Below, in pieces: positions 49,501-60,862 of a DNA stretch of 64,000 nt (position 1 is the first letter of the stretch; each line of letters opens with the position of its first letter). Made by a program: the position numbers and the translations under genes. Below the pieces are notes generated by a model. It had not been told where the DNA came from, did not search any database, and worked only from the letters and a program-made list of their open reading frames with translations. Source of the DNA: Antedon mediterranea (lineage: Eukaryota; Echinodermata; Crinoidea; Comatulida; Antedonidae); assembly GCF_964355755.1 (NCBI RefSeq), contig NC_092680.1, positions 20,499,001-20,563,000 on the forward strand, in the 5' to 3' direction.

Positions 49501-52259
49501 ACCCCACCCCACTAACCAAACCCTAATCTAATGGTAGGGCGTCTGACAAGAAGGATTTCGAATCTTGTCTGTGCGGCTTTTCCTGATTTTTTCCGTTTAA
49601 AGATGAATTCATTAATTTTTATTGTAGAATGTTTTCTATCCCTATAAATTTAAATAAGTTTAGATATATTTTGTTCATTGTTCCTAAAACGTTTGTGTTT
49701 TGTTTACTTTCTTTTACTTTAACTTATTTTCTTTTAGGCCTGACAAGAAAATACGTACTTCTTCTACCAGTGCGGCCCAAACACAGACAGAGAATCGAAA
49801 GAAAGTGGCCCGGATGTTGATAGTCGTTGTTGTCCTTTTCGCATTGTGTTATTTTATGACACATGTTATGAACCTTCTTAAGTAAGTATGGAGTTCTATT
49901 TCCGACGACCTACAGTAACATCTACGACGACCTACAGTAACACCTACGACGCCCCACAGTAACATCTACGATGACCTACAGTAACATCTACGACGACCTA
50001 CAGTAACACCTACGACCTACAGTAACATCTACGACGACCTACAGTAACATCTACGACGACCTACAGTAACACCTACGACGCCCCACAGTAACATCTACGA
50101 TGACCTACAGTAACATCTACGACGACCTACAGTAACACCTACGACCTACAGTAACATCTACGACGACCTACAGTAACATCTATGACGATCTACAGTACGG
50201 TAACATATACGACGACCTACAGTAACATCTACGAGGACATACAGTAACATCTACGACGACCTACAGTAACATAATACGACTATGCATTTATTGTGTTGCG
50301 ACTGGACCTAGAAGTCTAAGACTGTATCGAGGAATCGAATGAGGAAGCACATCTCGATGTCCCTGTGCGCGTGTGCACAATAAGTTAATTACTATTACCG
50401 AAATCGAAAGCTAATATTAAGGATTCTAAATCTCATCTTTAGTGATAAAAGTGTATCATTGGCAATAATTTAACGGTCTAAAAAAGAAATTCTCAAAGCT
50501 AATTAACACCATACAGTAGGTCCATAATGACACTCATTCACACGTGGAGTTTTGTTATATAATTCGATTTCACTCTAATGATAAACCAAACGTGATGTAA
50601 AATAGTATTGTGATGGTGCTAGTTACAATATCTGTTATGCGTGATTAATTAATGAATGACGTAATGCATAAACGGGGATAAATAGAGAACAGATTTGTAC
50701 TCATGGTACGAGAGAATTGTAGTATATTATTCCTTTTTATTTTGATATTAGACTCTTTGGCGTTTTTGATGACTTTAACCTGTTCGACGACAGTGACATC
50801 CAATTGATGCTATTACTGAACACAGTCACTCACTGGTTTATGTATTTTAACAGTGCCGTCAACCCGATTATCTACAATTTCTTAAGCGGTAAGCAGGATT
50901 ATTAATAATTGTACATCTCTAATTTAGAGTCAAATTATGTCAGTATCGGCTGATATAGGCCTATAGGGTATTGGAAAAGAGGTGATACTGCACCAACGAC
51001 TGCACAGACTATGGGGGCGCTTTACCCAATTTCTCGATCCGAAAGAAGTGCCCTTTCCCGTAGTTTGATACGCGCGCGCGTAAACCAAAAAATGAAATTA
51101 TTCAGATAACAGTTTACTTTTTTATTATGTAAACACATTCTAATATTTTGTTATTGTAAACACAACAGAGAAATGAAGCAACTCATGAAAGGCCGAAGTT
51201 CAAAAAGTTCATTTTTATGAAATATGATCAATGATTTTAAAAAGGAAGCAATTTATGATACAACTTTAATCGTATTGTCGATTGTTGATTTCCCTTTGAA
51301 ATCTATGTAATTAATCGTATACAAATGATTCGATCTGTACACGTGTATCGGTCCACTTATTTCATCTCCGGAATTAAATATTTCGTCTTGCATAACCGGA
51401 AGTAATTACCTGTAACTAATGGCGAATGTAATTTTCTTTTTTTTTGTCAAAACAATGTTGATGTATCGTATGATGTTAATTATATTTTGTTTAAGAAATC
51501 AAAACAAGTATCTTCCTAAAACAAATGATGAAAAAAGAAATGCACGTCAGAGTCAATTCATGTGTTATAATATTTTTGGTCAGATGTTTTGCTTACTCTG
51601 ACTTTTGCTAAGTTTATTTCGAGAATACTGGCGGAAAGTCTCGGACGGGACCACCGTAGCATAAAGTACAATTACGTCATAGTAGACCAAAACATCTGAC
51701 CAATTAGCTCCCTGACGCAAAGCTCTTAAGAAGTAGTTAAAGATGTATTGTCCCCCAATAACATGAAAAATGAAGATTAATTAAATCAGACTTTGAATAG
51801 GTTATTTTGTAGTTTTAATAAAGTTAATCACTTCTGAAGAAAAAAAACGAAAACAAATCATGTTTTTACTTATGAAATAACATAATAAATGTTTAAATTC
51901 AACCAAAAATCCAATCTAAAACTTTTTTCTCGATCCAATTTTTGGTCGAAGTAAATAATATTATATGACAATAAAATGGCATATTCAACAAAACAAATTA
52001 AAAAACAATTTTTTTTAGGGAGACAATACATCTTTAAGTATAAAATTTAGCCTATTTTATTAAATATTTTACAGCCAAGTTCAGGGAAGAGTTCAAAGCA
52101 CTATGTTTATGCTGTTGTAGACGAAGTCAAAAGAAGCGACAGGACATGTTATCAGATCCAGGCAGAACTACGGAATACATGGGTATGTCCTGCAAGAAAT
52201 CTAGCGCACTTGAAAGTCGACGAACGCACAATTCGTATACGGCCGTACAGACAGTTTAA
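46507..52259 (+). CDS. Orexin/allatotropin-receptor-like class A GPCR, complete, 6 exons, 405 aa
   Basis: Seven-helix neuropeptide receptor of the plasma membrane. Exons: 46507-46869, 48599-48832, 49134-49288, 49738-49881, 50752-50888 and 52075-52259 (TAA 52257-52259); GT-AG, phases agree, 1218 nt. An in-frame TGA at 46495 supports this ATG. The N-terminus has a Tyr run and an N-glycosylation site NYST. Class A marks: GNSLVCITVL (TM1), NLSIADILVTVLCVPW (TM2), Cys114 and Cys197 (likely disulphide), DRY at 138-140, NPIIY at 336-340, and a CLCCC cluster at 355-359 for lipid anchoring. Orexin-receptor-like blocks: LRKLYHIG...LWSGIP, RKKVARMLIVVVVLFALCY, and HWFMYFNSAVNPIIYNFLS then KFREEFKALC. 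Odd: where orexin receptors have CYLP in TM6 this has CYFM, so the TM6 proline is Met291. Ligand is inferred only. Confidence 0.93.
46950..47286 (+). pseudogene. CR1/L2-type LINE reverse-transcriptase C-terminal remnant (receptor intron 1)
   Basis: Translates to a typical LINE ORF2 end: WHPNLTDEHTNAIERVQKR, ACRIILG, then PLKERRTELC, KFKEWLPP and YNLRNRK, stopping at 47287. A one-base frame change near 47078 separates the two halves, so it is dead. Same strand as the receptor gene. Confidence 0.8.
47441..48421. repeat. 30-base minisatellite, about 32 units, in receptor intron 1
   Basis: Unit CTCAACGCCACAACATTGAG plus ATCATTCACT. Near-perfect; the main variation is TTGAG/TCGAG (a CpG position). 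Each unit has the inverted pair TCTCAA...TTGAGA. Because 30 is a multiple of three and the unit lacks stops, it is open in several frames on both strands; these are not genes. Confidence 0.97.
49505..49580 (+). mobile_element. Degenerate tRNA-like SINE remnant in receptor intron 3
   Basis: A-box-like CTAATGGTAGGGCGTCTGAC and B-box-like GGATTTCGAATCTTG, spaced as in a tRNA; the stems are not convincing. Confidence 0.35.
49901..50271. repeat. 22-base minisatellite with higher-order structure, receptor intron 4
   Basis: Unit TCTACGACGACCTACAGTAA plus CA, about 17 copies. A six-unit block (five of 22 and one of 19 bases) is repeated twice. Starts 20 bases after the splice donor at 49882. Confidence 0.95.
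51738..52036. mobile_element. Family C MITE copy 6, in the last receptor intron
   Basis: Complete copy: TTAAAGATGTATTGTCCCCC at the left, GGGAGACAATACATCTTTAA at the right. Ends 38 bases before the last receptor exon. Confidence 0.8.
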
Positions 52260-52829
52260 ATTTGTTTTTCCAAATTGTTTCTGTTGGTATCGAACGTCCA
52301 ATCACAATGCATATTAATCTATTATGTATATTAAATCGCTAAGCCTATTGAGAAATTTAATTACTTGAGGGTTAACTGCTGGGAATATGTAAAAAAGTTT
52401 TTGCAGATTAGATTTTAGTTTACAGATAATTTTGACGTACGCGCGTATGACGTAATGTGTGCGCATCCGGCTACTCCTCCGTGGACAATTCCACCCGACA
52501 TCACATAATGTATCATTTTAAAGACAGTAACATTCATGTGTTATTGTTTTAGTTTCTCGTTCAAATGACCCAATAATTTATAATAATCTTGTAAATACGG
52601 GTAGCCATCATTCAGACTAAATTGTGTGGGTGGTGTGTACTGGAGGGGTAATATTAGCACCAAGTTCTTAATTCTTTGTTCTGTAACATTGGGAATATGC
52701 TTGGCTATGACCGTTGTATTTGCAATTATACCCTCTTATATAATGTCTACCTCATTTTATAACGCTGTATTGTTTGTTTTGTTTGTTTTATCTTTATACT
52801 GGGTGACCTCTTCAGTCAAAGACTGATCT

Positions 52830-53090
52830 CCCAGAGGGCCCAGTTGGTGATCAGTGGCTGTGATGTACTAGTACACCGGGGTAACCCCCTACTCGTCTCG
52901 AAAGATGTACTAGGTTCTTTAAAGTGCACACGAGCAAGTTGTGTACACTGGACCTACGGTTTATAGTCCTTATCCGAGAAGACTCGTTCTACCACCAGAA
53001 CCATGGAGTGAGTGAGCCTCGAACCCCTGCCGATGTTATGGCTACGTGATTACGGTTCCACTGTCTTAACCGCTCGGCCACTCACTCACT
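52830..53090 (-). mobile_element. tRNA-Leu/Ser-type SINE, best copy
   Basis: On the minus strand the head starts GTGAGTGGCCGAGCGGTTAA (A box) and carries GGGGTTCGAGGCTCACTCAC (B box) with a long variable arm, as in class II tRNAs. The body shares three blocks with the other copies. Confidence 0.8.
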
Positions 53091-53131
53091 TCTTCTTCTT
53101 CTTCTGTAGACATTGGTGCCATGAAGTATAA

Positions 53132-53137
53132 GAATAA
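53132..53137 (+). terminator. Candidate polyadenylation signal of the receptor gene
   Basis: AATAAA 873 bases after the stop. It lies beyond a SINE, so an earlier non-canonical site is equally possible. Confidence 0.25.
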
Positions 53138-53754
53138 AACATTATTCATATACTTTTGTTTGTCACAAATGTTTGTCTTTTTAATCAATCATTAGATCAT
53201 GGAGAATTCTCCATGCTAGGATAATCGAAGCGCCAAAGTAAAACACATTTGCAAATTAAAGGGTGGATCCCGTTTTTCAAACAAATGTTTTTTATAAAAT
53301 AAAAACCTTTGCAACAACATTGATAATAAACCTAACAGAACACAATAATGCATGTTTGTCGGTTGAATGAGGAGACTATTGAATGCTCATGAGTTATATT
53401 GACTATTTACACGGTTGAGCCGAGTTAAATAGGACAGGCTTCTTTCAACGAATTAAAATATTCCTCCATTCAACAAATAAAAAAACTTTAATTTTTTAAT
53501 GAATTAAAAGGGTGATCTGGATAATCAAAAACGAAAATTCATTTAGTTATTAATTCTTCCAGCTCTGATTTTGGCCGCACGTATACCAGTTCATGGTTTT
53601 TGGTTGGAAGAAGTCTCCAAACCTACCCATTTCTAAAAAACTGCAGTGCAATAGAAGTAGTAATTAGCCTATTCCATTATTAACCAATACAGCGTTTATC
53701 CTCCTCGTGCAATAGAAGAACTATTATATACTGAAATTGTAATTATAAACGATG

Positions 53755-53786
53755 ACTAAATAAATGGTAATGAATTGAATTGAATT
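53755..53786 (+). mobile_element. LINE 3' tail fragment (GAATT repeats)
   Basis: TAAATAAATGGTAATGAATT followed by GAATTGAATT, like the tail at 63470-63546. Confidence 0.45.
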
Positions 53787-54473
53787 ATAAAACATACCAT
53801 ATATCTATTTATCGATATTTGTTACGATTGGGATCTTTATATAGTGAGCTTAATTCACGTCCATTTATACAATATCGATTCTAATAAACGTGTTGTGTAT
53901 TTAGTTTTACCTCCAATTGCTTTTTAGATTTTAATGAAAATTACAATCGGAATAAACTTAATTGCAATATATTTTTGTAAGGATTTTTTATTATTTCTTT
54001 ATTAGCAAACGCTGGATATATATAACGGCACAAACCAGTCATTAATAATAATCTCTATAGTTGTAAATACGTTAAGTTATGTAACAGTAAGTGCTATATT
54101 TATTGAGGCGTGTTTTATTTTGTAAATAACAGAAATAAAATTATAAACGTTAAATAATACATTTTTCGTTTCTGCTCAATGTATATTGATTGTGAACATT
54201 ATGTGAGTGTTTTTAATAATTGAAACATTGTTCTCATAAGGTATATGTGTTGACTTTGTTAAATAAGAGCCGCGGGACGGGTATACACATAATTACTTTC
54301 TGCAGATAAACCTCTGACAGAGATAACGTACCTAGACAAGGTTTTAATTGACTGTAAATAGACAGTTAGAATCAATTTAATGACAGCTGTAGAATCAGGT
54401 GGGATTATTACGAGATTTAAGCTGAACAAACTTGCAATTGCAGTAGGTTGTTCAGTTATAGTGTTACGAACTA

Positions 54474-54642
54474 AAGCTCTATCTACACTATCAAACTAGT
54501 TTCACCAAAAAAAAAGTACGATATGCCCCAAAATATGGTAGTGATATGCCTAAATGTGCTAGTGATATAATATCATCATGTTCATATATGGTCACATCCC
54601 ATTTTGTTTTCACATAAAATGTGATAGTGTGGACAGAGCTTT
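54474..54642. mobile_element. Family A MITE copy 16
   Basis: Both TIRs (AAGCTCTATCTACACTATC and GTGATAGTGTGGACAGAGCT) flanked by TAA-rich sequence. Confidence 0.8.
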
Positions 54643-54965
54643 AAGTTGTTTTAAAATGGGAAAGTGGTGCGATAAGGTTTTTGAGTGTATATATATAATT
54701 GATATTACGTGTTTCACGTCATGAATGTGTATAGTTAGTGTAAAATGTTGTAATGTTATACGAATGTTTGTTATTTCGAAAATCACATGAATAAAGATGC
54801 TTTTTGCAGATAAAGTATGTTTTATACGAATTTTGAAAAGAAACTTGTCTTTATTTTGGTATTGGTATAGTGGAACGGTAGACTAAAACCAGTCTTGTGG
54901 GCCTATATTTATTTTTTAAGTATAGTAAATAATGGCAAATTTTGTGATCACAGGGCCTAATGATT

Positions 54966-55092
54966 GATGTGGACGACGACGAGGACGGCGGCGACGACAA
55001 ATACGAGGACGGCGACGACGATGACGGTGGCGGCAACGACGACGTGGTCGGCGGCGACGACGACGATGGTGATGATGATGATGATGATGATG
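54966..55092. repeat. GAC/GAT trinucleotide repeat
   Basis: Imperfect (GAC/GGC/GAT)n ending in nine GAT units. Frames read as poly-Asp or, on the other strand, poly-Ser/His; there is no start context or gene partner. Confidence 0.9.
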
Positions 55093-55385
55093 ATTGATTA
55101 ATATGATCACACGACATTTGATTCTATTGTGATTATACATTGAACTTCGTTAAAAATTCTCCGCATATAAAACATTTACGTTGAGCAAGTTCAATAATAA
55201 ATTTATTTTCAAATGGTGGAGTCTAGTCCTCCGCTTGATATAGGAAGTCTATACTTGCTATGAGATCAATCGACGTGATTGGCCTCAACCCCACCCACCT
55301 GCCAAAAAAAAAATGAATTCATGGTCTTCAGCATTATCCATGGATTCTCTAACCCTTTCATCACATCATCATTTATTAACTTCTA

Positions 55386-55512
55386 AAGCTCTGTCTACAC
55401 TATCAAACTTTATGTGACAACAACAATGTGATGTGTCCATATATGGACACGGGGATGTCACATCACTACCATATTTGGGCACATCACACTAGTTTGATAA
55501 TGTAGACCGAGC
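55386..55512. mobile_element. Family A MITE copy 17
   Basis: AAGCTCTGTCTACACTATC at the left and TTGATAATGTAGACCGAGC at the right; one internal unit. Confidence 0.8.
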
Positions 55513-55998
55513 AGTCGTTCCAGAACAATGTATAATATAATATCTTGCAAACGTAATGAACTACTTATATTATATTCAATACACTTTAATATTTATTTTT
55601 TTATTTATAGCACGTACAAAAAACAGTTGTTTTCAATCCGGATTAGCTTTCAAACAGCAGATGCATTTTATCACTTGGATTGTTTATATCTTAATAAAAT
55701 TGAGTTACAGATTTTAAACATTTACTAGGTGCAACAGTCGGTTTCATTTGTCTCCTAAAATGACAATATAATCTAATTTACAATCACGAATGAGCCAAGC
55801 ATTATTTATATGGTAACCGGTTTTACGTCAGAGCCTAACTTTGAGGATTTGTTTTGTAACAAATAAAATTATAAGATGAATGTAAATTACAGTAATCAAA
55901 ATGTGTAGTAGTAAAAAAAGAACACGTGATTAATAAGAAGCGTTTTAACGAAGCAGCTTGGCAACACGACCGAACTCACACCCCTAGTATCTAAATAC

Positions 55999-56156
55999 AA
56001 GCTCTGTGTCCACTACCAAACTCGACTACACTACGAACATTGTGATGTGCCCAAATATAGTAGTATACTATGCCCAAATATGGTAGTGATACATGACATC
56101 ATCATATTCATATATGTATTTCGTCACATAAAGTTTGATAGTGTAGACAGTGCTTA
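55999..56156. mobile_element. Family A MITE copy 18
   Basis: AAGCTCTGTGTCCACTACC at the left and GTTTGATAGTGTAGACAGTG at the right. Confidence 0.75.
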
Positions 56157-56621
56157 ACATCGACAGCCCTCAACCAATACAGCAAGAGCTGTAAAACACG
56201 TGCCAATTCCATCCACGAACACCTATAGCACCGAACACCCATAGCACCGACGACAACTTCCTATATATACGTTTGCAATTTTTTTAAATATTATTCATAC
56301 CTCTTGTGAAATATACAAAATATTCATGACATCTTCAACAGCGTCGTGTTTACTGCATTCGAAAATGCAATCAAATTCTACTAATTTAATACTATTTTGT
56401 ATCTGGCTTTAATACACATGTCACTCTGTCAAATCCCATGGTATCAACATCGATATCAATGATACTTATTAGCATCTTTAATGAATTTGTCTCCAATTTT
56501 CTTTTTGAAAATCTAGCTTCGTCGTACATAGCCTACCACTAAGTATTAGCTTTGTTCCCACTAGGAGATCAGGGGCGAAATGTGTGTGACCGTCTTCCGT
56601 TCCGCGAAACAGAATAAAGGG

Positions 56622-56870
56622 TAGCTTAATTCCCACTACGACGCAACGCAACAAGGACGTAAACGCAACGCAAGCGTGTTGACCAATTACAAGCGACAAT
56701 TCGAATAATCCATCGCTTGTGATTAGTCAACTCACTAATGCTTGGTTCCCACTAGAGACGTAACGCCAGGACGTAACGCAACGTAAGTGATTTGACCAAT
56801 CACAAGCGATTGATTATTCAAACTGTCGGTTGTCATTGGTCAACTTGCTTGCGTTTCGTTTACGTCCATA
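56622..56870. mobile_element. Family B MITE, tandem/nested copies
   Basis: AGCTTAATTCCCACTACGAC begins one copy and GCTTGGTTCCCACTAGAGAC begins another. Both have paired GACCAAT.ACAAGCGA and opposed ATTGGTCAA motifs. Confidence 0.75.
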
Positions 56871-57684
56871 ATACCCGGAGCTACCCGGGCTTTAACTCCA
56901 AAGGTACGGGTGCGTGTAGTGTGAATTCGGGTTTGTTTGTCCTGTCCATTTGTGTGTGTTAAAATAACTGCAATATTTTGTTGAATTTTCTGCAAATTTT
57001 TCAATGGCTGTTTTACCCTTAAACTATATAAACTTTAAACGTTTATTTTAAACTGGTCTTTTAATAGAGGGGGGACATTTGAAGGAAAATATTGTGTCCA
57101 CTCAAACCATGGTTCCTAATTAAAAGAGCATAGAGTGGTAAAAGATAGACGATCATCCGAAGCTGTGGTACATTGGTCTTTAATTGGAGGGAATCCTGTA
57201 TTTACACCAATTCCAGAATTAGAAATATCATCAACTAGTGTTATTAACATCAGGATATTAAACATTTTTTGGCACAAATTTATTTAATCTAAATTATTCA
57301 AATCTGAAAACGTTCAAATCCGGCTCAGAATATTTTGCTAGCGGCATTCTTTAAAAATATTTCCAAAGATTTGTTTTATTTAAATAATTGATGGCGATTT
57401 ATGATGTAAGATGAAGTTTAATTTCATTCTAAAATTATTTTCAATTAATATAAATTGTAGGCTTAATATATAGTTCTGTCAAGGTGAACGTGATTTGTCG
57501 AAATGGCATCACACCGTTTTGGAGATCAAAAACGTTATATGCCTTAATAATATTGATAATAGTTCGTTCTTTGCAATATTACCCAGGTCACTTTTTGGAT
57601 CAAACACGTATGGAAACATACATACTCCCATGACTTGTTTAATCGGCAGTTGAGAGAGACAAACGTAAGTAAAGTGTCTTGCCT

Positions 57685-58010
57685 AAAGCGTGGTTCTCAC
57701 TAGCACGCAACGCAGCGACGTATCGACGCCAAATGCTGTATTGCGTAATCACAAGTGGGAACCGACGACACAACAGTGCTGCAAACATCGCAGGTTTGAT
57801 TTCACGCAGGCGAGGGAAAACAATTATAAAGCTTGGTTCCCATTAGAACGTAACGCAAGGACGTAAACGCAACGCAAGCGTTTTAACCAATGACAAACGA
57901 AGTTATAGACAGTTAGCAATCACAAGCGAATAAGCCATCGCTTGTGATTGGTCAATTCACTTGCGTTGCGTTACGTCCTTGCGTTGCGTCGCTAGTGGGA
58001 ACCACGCTTA
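57685..58010. mobile_element. Family B MITE with nested insert
   Basis: TIRs GCGTGGTTCTCACTAGC and GCTAGTGGGAACCACGC. An internal B-box-like GCAGGTTTGATTTCACGCAG near 57790 suggests a tRNA-derived insertion; a second family B start lies at 57830. Confidence 0.75.
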
Positions 58011-59030
58011 AGTAAGGATAACTCTCAAAGTTTAACTCTTTAAGTCATGGCCACTAATGTGAAACGATAAAAATAAAGAAAATGAAATAATAAAGAAGGT
58101 TATATTAATCAAATCAATTTTTGAACGTGCAGTGCAGCTGTATCTATATTGAAATACTCTTTGAAAGTTTAAACACATTTTAAAAATTATCTGCCATGTT
58201 CAAACTAAAATATGATTTGATGACGTCAACAACAATAAACTAGCTTCGATTACTTTATTATTATTAGTGTATGAAATTCTGTATCACACAATAATAGTTA
58301 TAAGACCGTAAAAAAGAATACGTTGGCCTACTACATGCTGAACTTTACCACATAAAATAGCCATAAAACGTTTTCGTGCGTACAATAGTCGTTTGACGTT
58401 TGTACGCGCGCGTAAACTAATTATGAAAAGCAATAATAAGAAGCGACACTATACTATACATGAAATGCAATATATAACGCCGTGTATAGCAATAGGCCAA
58501 CTGTTATTCAATTGAAATCTAGGCGTTTTTGTATTGTTTTAATCATTCTTTTGATAGTTATAATGTTTTTTCTTCTTTGCTTATGTCTTGTTCATCGCCA
58601 TGTTCTTTGCATTGTTTAATGCAAGCAGAGTTATTCTACATTAATTAATTAATAAAAATTAATGTTTCACCACGTGGTATCAATGACGTACTCAACAAAA
58701 TACATACTGGGAGTGATTATATTTCAGAAATGTCAAATTGTTAATTTGAACAAATTTGAAATTTGCTCTTTTAAAAATAATGTATACTTTCATTTCTAAG
58801 AGAGAATAAACAAACTAGAATGAAATTATTATTTATTTTTATATAACCATTGATACAGATTATAACTTTTAAAAAACAACTAGAAAATCTAGACTTTTTT
58901 TTAATGATGATGTTTGTTTTCTTATACTTAGGAATAATTCTGACGTGTGGTAAGAAAATGGTGAAGCACTTAGACATATATTTACTGCTCGCAAAAGTTT
59001 TAAATACACAGATTTATTTGCTAAGTTGAC

Positions 59031-59220
59031 AACTCGGGTTAGTTCAAATTGATCAAGTATGAACTTTGATTAAATTTAGACTCATTTAAAGATATGTTAT
59101 TGTATTTTTGTACTATCTACTATATGCTCGGATTAGTTCCAATTGATCATGTTTGAACTTTTATTAAATTTAGACTCATATTATAAAGATATGTTATTGT
59201 ATTTTTGTACTATGTACTAC
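59031..59220. repeat. Tandem duplication, about 100-base unit
   Basis: Two copies share GGTTAGTTCAAATTGATCA-like and AAGATATGTTATTGTATTTT blocks. Confidence 0.8.
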
Positions 59221-59810
59221 TTATGCTTATCATCTCACATTCATCATCGTTGTTACACTAAAGCGCGCGTTCTATTTCGCGCACCATTCATTCTTGTCTG
59301 GGTACGGTATAGTGAGCATGTGTAGTTTAGTACCCCGTATGTGTATTGCCTTCATGAATAATTGTGTGTATTTCTTTTATGATTATGTATAGGTATAGTT
59401 ATTGTTATTCAATTTGAACAAAGATTGAATCGAAAAAAACACTTATTTAATAAAAGTGTGATTGTATCCATTACTTTTTTTTGGTGATAATCTTTAAGAA
59501 CAATTACTGTAATTAGTATTTTGTAGAAATCTGAAACGTAAAGATATATGACAATCATCTCTTGAGCATTCAACAGTAGTAGTTTAATATCAATGTAATT
59601 AAAGACTAATTAGACAGATTATTATCAAACTGAGTAGCTGTCGTGTTTGCCAGTAGTTCGGGCAAAATGTGTAAGCATTGGTCAAAGTGTTACTTAAGAC
59701 AACGGTAGCTATGTTAAAATTAGGTCTATGCCTACAGAACATTGAAGAAGCTTCTGAATTCATTGCAGCATGGAGGGCCGGGAGGGGAGAGTTATATAAG
59801 AATACGTAAA

Positions 59811-59970
59811 CTCTGTCTCTATCAAACTTTATGTGAAAATAAAATGTGAAGTGCCCATAATAATGAACATGATGTCATATCACTACCATATTTAAACATA
59901 TCACTACTATATACCATATATGGGCACATTTTTTTGTCACATAAAGTTTGATAGTGTAGACAGAACTTTA
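59811..59970. mobile_element. Family A MITE copy 19
   Basis: Left TIR partly lost (CTCTGTCTCTATCAAAC), right end GTTTGATAGTGTAGACAGAA. Confidence 0.75.
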
Positions 59971-60164
59971 ACGTGACTCAACAACTTATCAGCAAATTTC
60001 TGTTCTTTGAACTGTAGACTCAGTGGCTAGTTTTTAGAACACTTAGGCTATATACACAGTATCAGTTACAAAATTCTTTTTGCAATATTTCAATGTTTTT
60101 ATTTTTGGTCAAAATTAATAACTATTATGTGACATTAAACAAATGTTTAAAAATATTGTTTTGC

Positions 60165-60297
60165 GGACCTTTGTGGCTTATTTAAATATCTCTATACATA
60201 AAATTACAACGCATATTCTACGAACATAACAGGGATATTTGTGGTTTATTTAAATCTATACATAAAATGAAAACGCACATTCCACGAATAAAAACGC
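60165..60297. repeat. Tandem duplication, about 65-base unit
   Basis: Two copies of TTTGTGG.TTATTTAAAT, CTATACATAAAAT and ACGCA.ATTC.ACGAA. Confidence 0.75.
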
Positions 60298-60814
60298 ATA
60301 ATTAGGCAAAAAAATAATTAATATTGTTAAATGTCTTTAAGTTCATTAAGAGTCAATTCAACAATGACGTATATCAAATTATGTCTTATTTTAAAATATG
60401 AAGGATTCGCAGTTCATTGTTATGTAAATGCCTTAATCAAAGCCAAAGAATGTATCAATTTTGCTTTATTTCAACGATATTAGATAAGGTAAACTTACAG
60501 CTGGACAAAATGTAGACTTGTCCCAAATCTTTTTTATGTTAGTCGATTTTTGCCTGAAAATACGAGCTCAAATATGAAACGTCATATGTGCCAAAATATG
60601 TATTTTTTTCCTAACATTAAGTCAAAACTCCGTCTAGAACATAGACTAGACAAAATGATACCAGTTGATATTCAACGCCCTTTTACTAAAATTCCAATAA
60701 AATGAACTTTAAGAAAACTACACATGAAAACATTAACATTAAAAATAGAACTACAATTCGAATGTTTCATGAATATGCCTGGTAATGTATATGATATTGT
60801 ACACTTAAGGAATC

Positions 60815-60862
60815 CATTACACCTTTCGAAAGAGTAGGGGGTTATACCCTGGTGTACTGGTC
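60815..60862 (+). mobile_element. tRNA-Leu/Ser-type SINE, tail fragment
   Basis: CTTTCGAAAGAGTAGGGGGT and CCTGGTGTACTGGTC match the reverse complement of 52850-52910. Confidence 0.55.

Noticed and set aside
52626-52826. Hydrophobic 66-aa ORF after the receptor gene
   Set aside because: AT-rich hydrophobic translation running into a SINE; no family resemblance and no splice support.
54851-55140. Poly-Ser/Pro and poly-His/Arg ORFs
   Set aside because: Translations of a GAC/GAT microsatellite.
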